Origin: Rhodobacteraceae bacterium UBA2553
Lineage (GTDB): Bacteria; Pseudomonadota; Alphaproteobacteria; Rhodobacterales; Rhodobacteraceae
Length of the DNA: 9,801 bases
NCBI GenBank assembly: GCA_002340515.1
Contig: DDMF01000024.1
Span: 38,597 to 48,397 of the forward strand
Reading direction: 5' to 3'
Part shown: piece after piece, positions 6,467 through 9,801 of the stretch
Numbering within the stretch: the first letter of the stretch is position 1
Layout of the letters: each line of letters begins with the position of its first letter
Position numbers and translations under genes: made by a program
The notes under the pieces: generated by a model
Told to the model about the DNA's origin: nothing
What the model saw: only the letters and a program-made list of their open reading frames with translations
Databases searched by the model: none

Positions 6467-9268
6467 ATGAAAATTCTATCAACCAATGTTTTCGTCGGCC
6501 CAAACGTCTGGGCAAGTTTTCCGGTTATCAGGCACGTCATTGATTTAGGGGTATTGGAAGACTGGCCCTCGGCCAAAATCGGACCCGAATTTATTGACGC
6601 GCTGATCAAAGCTTTGCCGGGCTTGGCCGAACACGGCTGTTCTTACCGCGAGCCTGGTGGGTTCATCCGCCGTTTGCGCGAGGATGAAGGCACGTGGTTG
6701 GGGCATGTTCTGGAACATTGCGCCATCGAGGTGCAAAATGCTGCGGGGACTGATGTTACCTTTGGCCGCACGCGCGGCACTGGCGCGCCGGGCCAATACA
6801 ACATGGTGTATGCCTACAGACAGCGCGATGTCGGTCTGGCCGCAGGACAATTGGCGCTTCGGCTTCTGATGCACTTGCTTCCACAGAACGTCAAAGACCA
6901 AACGGATTATGAATTCGATGCGGAGTTTGACTGGGAGGATGAACTGCGCACATTCGTCCTGCGCGCCCTTCGCAAAGAATTTGGCCCCTCAACAGGGTCG
7001 CTTGTTAAGGCGGCTGAGGAACGCGATATCCCGTGGATCAGGCTGAACGAAGGGTCGTTGGTCCAATTTGGCCACGGCAAGTACCAGCGCCGTATTCAGG
7101 CAACAATTACCTCTGAAACCAAACACATCGCGGTCGAGATTTCCTGCGATAAAGAAGATACCCATAACCTGTTGAACGACCTTGGCCTGCCCGTGCCGCA
7201 GCAACGGATCGTCTATAGCGCAAAAGAGGCCGTGCGCGCCGCCGAACGCATTGGTCACCCGGTTGTTGTCAAACCGCTTGATGCCAATCACGGGCGCGGC
7301 GTTTCGATCAATCTGAACACCGACGAAGAAGTTGTGGCCGGTTTTGACGAAGCAAAAGAACACTCTAAAAGCCGCGCCATTCTGGTCGAAAGCTTTATCA
7401 CCGGGTTTGATCACCGCATGCTTGTGGTCAACAATAAACTCGTCGCCGTGGCCAAACGGGTGCCGGGCCATGTTATCGGCGATGGCAAAAATTCGATCGC
7501 GCAATTGGTTGATATTGTAAACGAAGACCCCCGTCGCGGTATCGGGCATGCCAAAGTGCTGACCATGCTGGCGATCGACAGCCAGGCCCGTCGCCTGATG
7601 GCGGCCGCTGGCCACACCGAGGAAACTGTCCTGCCTGAGGGCGAGATTTTCTATCTACGGTCCACCGCCAACCTTTCAACCGGCGGCACCGCAATTGACC
7701 TGACCGATGTGGTCCATCCCGACAACCGGGACATGGCCGAACGTGCCATTATGGCGGTGGGGCTGGATGTGGGGGGCGTTGATTTTCTGATCGACGACAT
7801 CACCCATTCTTACAAGGATATCGGCGGCGCAATCGTCGAGGTGAATGCGGCCCCAGGGTTCCGAATGCATGTCGCCCCATCCGAGGGCCAGCCCCGTGAT
7901 GTCTCTGGCGATGTTATCAACATGCTGTTCCCAATAGGCACGCAAGCTCGCATTCCGATTGCCGCCATCACCGGCACCAACGGTAAAACAACCGCCTCGC
8001 GCATGTTGGCCCATATCATGAAGGCCAGCGGCAAAATTGTCGGCCTCACCTCGACGGATGGTGTCTATGTAGACGGCAAGCTCAGCGTTAAGGGCGACAT
8101 GACCGGCCCGAAATCGGCGCAGATTGTCTTGCGTGATCCGATGGTGGATTTCGCGGTGATGGAAACTGCCCGTGGCGGTTTGGTGCGTGCTGGACTTGGC
8201 TATCAACGCTCTGATGTGGCGGCCTGCCTGAATGTTTCCGCCGATCACTTGGGGCTGGGCGGGGTCAATACGGTCGAGGATCTAGCCGTCGTGAAACGCG
8301 TCGTTGTCGAAAGCGCCACGGATACAGCGGTCTTGAACGCAGACGATATCAACTGTCTCAAGATGGCGGATTATGCCACGGCCAAGTCGATTTTCTATGT
8401 CACGACCAACCCCGGCAACAGCCTGGTTAAGGAGCATATCAAATCGGGTGGCAAGGCGGTTGTGCTGGAAAGCGGCATGAACGGCGATATGCTCACCATC
8501 TACGACAACGGGCTGCATATCCCTGTACTTTGGTCACATCTGATCCCCGCGACGCTTGAAGGGAAGGCCATCTTCAACGTGCAAAACGCAATGTTTGCCA
8601 CCGCGATGGCCTATAGTTTCGGTGTTGATCTCGACAATATTCGCCACGGATTGCGCACCTTTGATACCAGTTATTTCCAAGCGCCGGGCCGGATGAATGT
8701 GTTCGACGAGCATCCCTTTAAGGTCATTCTTGACTATGCGCACAACCCCGCAGCCCTGTCTGCAATGAGCGCCATGGCTGACCGCCTTGAAGTGAAAGGA
8801 AAGCGCTTGTGCGTTATCTCTATGCCGGGCGATCGCCGCGATCAGGATGTCGCGGATGCTGCCGCCGCCCTTGCAGGCCACTTCGATCACTTCATCTGTA
8901 AAGCAGATGATCACCGACGCGGGCGCGGTCATGACGAAATCCCAATGATGCTAAAGGCAGGCCTGATGGCCGGTGGCGTTTTGGAAGATGCTATCAGCGT
9001 CATCCCCGACGAGGTCGAAGCCGTAGACGCCGGATTGGCGATGGGCGGTCTGGGTGATCTGTTGGTGATCTTCGGCGATGAAACAGCGCGGTGCTGGAAA
9101 CAAATCATCTATTTCAACTCTGGTGAAACCCCCGAAGCATTTTCGGCTGTCACCACAGCTGCTGCGACAACCGAAAATATCGACGACCCATTTGAAAGTG
9201 ATCACGCCTTGATCCGGGACGAACGCGGTGTGCGCTTGGCCCGAGATGTCAGCGAAGACGCTGACTAA
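6467..9268 (+). CDS. cphA: Cyanophycin synthetase (CphA1 type)
   Basis: A 933-residue ATP-dependent ligase that polymerises aspartate and arginine into cyanophycin granule peptide. Three regions can be seen. The N-domain (1-160) starts MKILSTNVFVGPN like cyanobacterial CphA and carries GTWLGHVLEHCAIEVQ (75-90), with an HxxEH motif at His80-Glu83-His84. The ATP-grasp domain (about 161-490), which adds Asp to the backbone, has FGHGKYQ at 201-207, VVVKPLDANHGRG at 266-278, and VEVNAAPGFRMH at 457-468. The Mur-ligase-like domain (about 491-885), which adds Arg, has the P-loop GTNGKT at 503-508, METARGG at 565-571, and DYAHNPAA at 756-763. The family usually runs 870-900 aa; the extra length is a tail of about 50 residues after WKQIIYF (877-883). 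The start ATG has a GGGGAA site 5 nt upstream. It lies 21 bp after cphB and 10 bp before the CphA-like gene. Confidence 0.96.
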   Translation: MKILSTNVFVGPNVWASFPVIRHVIDLGVLEDWPSAKIGPEFIDALIKALPGLAEHGCSYREPGGFIRRLREDEGTWLGHVLEHCAIEVQNAAGTDVTFGRTRGTGAPGQYNMVYAYRQRDVGLAAGQLALRLLMHLLPQNVKDQTDYEFDAEFDWEDELRTFVLRALRKEFGPSTGSLVKAAEERDIPWIRLNEGSLVQFGHGKYQRRIQATITSETKHIAVEISCDKEDTHNLLNDLGLPVPQQRIVYSAKEAVRAAERIGHPVVVKPLDANHGRGVSINLNTDEEVVAGFDEAKEHSKSRAILVESFITGFDHRMLVVNNKLVAVAKRVPGHVIGDGKNSIAQLVDIVNEDPRRGIGHAKVLTMLAIDSQARRLMAAAGHTEETVLPEGEIFYLRSTANLSTGGTAIDLTDVVHPDNRDMAERAIMAVGLDVGGVDFLIDDITHSYKDIGGAIVEVNAAPGFRMHVAPSEGQPRDVSGDVINMLFPIGTQARIPIAAITGTNGKTTASRMLAHIMKASGKIVGLTSTDGVYVDGKLSVKGDMTGPKSAQIVLRDPMVDFAVMETARGGLVRAGLGYQRSDVAACLNVSADHLGLGGVNTVEDLAVVKRVVVESATDTAVLNADDINCLKMADYATAKSIFYVTTNPGNSLVKEHIKSGGKAVVLESGMNGDMLTIYDNGLHIPVLWSHLIPATLEGKAIFNVQNAMFATAMAYSFGVDLDNIRHGLRTFDTSYFQAPGRMNVFDEHPFKVILDYAHNPAALSAMSAMADRLEVKGKRLCVISMPGDRRDQDVADAAAALAGHFDHFICKADDHRRGRGHDEIPMMLKAGLMAGGVLEDAISVIPDEVEAVDAGLAMGGLGDLLVIFGDETARCWKQIIYFNSGETPEAFSAVTTAAATTENIDDPFESDHALIRDERGVRLARDVSEDAD

Positions 9269-9278
9269 GGGGCTGAAA

Positions 9279-9801
9279 ATGGATAGGATCGAAGACCTAG
9301 AGACGGCGTTGGAAATTCAAAGCGCGCGCTGTGACAGCTTTCGCGTTGATGACGCACGCCGCCTGACCGGGCCTGGGATAATGTGGAATTATCCCGGTGC
9401 TGTGATGGATGTTTTCTTTGACAGTCTTCCTGCGGCGCGTGTCACTGCGCTGTGGGACCAGCACGCCCGACGGGTGCTTGAGGCGCTTGGATGGCAGGAT
9501 CAAGCCTTTACCAGCCGCGTCTTTACCGGTGGGGTGAACCTCGCAATCTCGGCCCCGATGGATCAGCTTTACTCGGCGGTTTTCGCGACCCAAACAGCGT
9601 GGCACTTCTGTGCTGCTGATTTGTGCGGCGTTGCCCCAGATGACTTTGACACCATGATTGCCAACCTCAAAGCGGTGATGCGCAAAGAGGAAAACCCCGC
9701 CCTTATCACGCTGATCAATGCGGCCGCCCAGCACGGTGTTGATATCCTCTGCGACGATGACGAGGTTTCGATCGGGCATGGTGTCGGCAGCCAGACATGG
9801 C
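9279..9801 (+). CDS. Second cyanophycin synthetase-like protein (CphA paralogue), 3' partial
   Basis: 174 codons are visible before the window ends; the frame is open to the edge. The ATG follows an AAGGGG site and is only 10 bp after the cphA stop, so it is the fourth gene of the operon. Residues 130-174 align with CphA: LKAVMRKEENPALITLINAA and then GVDILCDDDEVSIGHGVGSQ correspond to LRALRKEF...LVKAAEERDIPWIRLNEGSLVQFGHGKYQ, and the GHG (166-168) matches CphA GHG (202-204). The N-terminal part is divergent; RRLTGPGIMWNYPGAVMDV (28-46) resembles the GPN strand of the CphA N-domain. The stretch matching the CphA HxxEH helix reads TQTAWHFCAADL (104-115) and lacks that motif. Many proteobacteria carry a CphA-like gene beside cphA; its reaction is not known to me, and CphA2-type joining of beta-Asp-Arg dipeptides is one possibility. 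Whether the ATP-grasp and Mur sites are intact cannot be seen. Confidence 0.75.
   Translation, partial: MDRIEDLETALEIQSARCDSFRVDDARRLTGPGIMWNYPGAVMDVFFDSLPAARVTALWDQHARRVLEALGWQDQAFTSRVFTGGVNLAISAPMDQLYSAVFATQTAWHFCAADLCGVAPDDFDTMIANLKAVMRKEENPALITLINAAAQHGVDILCDDDEVSIGHGVGSQTW

Noticed and set aside
6989..7615. A 208-codon minus-strand frame inside cphA, and similar long antisense frames in cphA, cphB, iadA and the flavoprotein
   Set aside because: They lie opposite strongly supported genes, lack motifs, and reflect third-position GC bias.
9297..9779. A 160-codon minus-strand frame at the right end
   Set aside because: The plus strand here has a good ribosome-binding site, is spaced as part of the operon and aligns with CphA. 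The minus frame has no recognisable features.

Overview
The window looks like a chromosomal segment of an alphaproteobacterium, most likely a Rhodobacterales/Roseobacter-type organism. That placement is an inference from the moderately high GC content, the codon choice and the family mix; no rRNA or other marker gene is present. No tRNA, CRISPR array, complete insertion sequence or phage gene was seen.

Left end (1-1676, plus strand): the 3' part of an HcnB-like FAD-dependent oxidoreductase with a C-terminal [2Fe-2S] cysteine cluster, followed 9 bp later by a small Rid-family protein. The pair reads as a catabolic unit in which an amine or amino-acid dehydrogenase makes an imine and the Rid protein clears it; the substrate cannot be read from the sequence.

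Middle (1791-3964): a divergent module. On the minus strand, a membrane methyltransferase resembling methanethiol S-methyltransferase (MddA) is followed 1 nt later by an OsmC-family protein. On the plus strand, an HxlR-family regulator with an SCP2-like C-terminal domain is transcribed away from them. The 151-bp gap between the two start codons carries an inverted repeat and a direct repeat that look like the regulator's operator. The methyltransferase seems to lack a standard start codon: its conserved N-terminus begins at an ATT behind a good ribosome-binding site.

3965-4350 is about 390 bp without a convincing gene. It contains a short tandem repeat and probably the promoter of the next operon.

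Right half (4351-9801, plus strand): a compact cyanophycin operon, in the order isoaspartyl dipeptidase (iadA), cyanophycinase (cphB), cyanophycin synthetase (cphA), and a second CphA-like protein cut by the window end. CphA builds the arginine/aspartate storage polymer, CphB cuts it to beta-Asp-Arg dipeptides, and IadA splits those into free Asp and Arg. A full store-and-retrieve nitrogen cycle is therefore encoded in one transcription unit. The fourth gene aligns with CphA across the junction between the N-domain and the ATP-grasp domain but lacks the HxxEH motif of the CphA N-domain, so it is probably a specialised paralogue. It is the least understood part of the locus.
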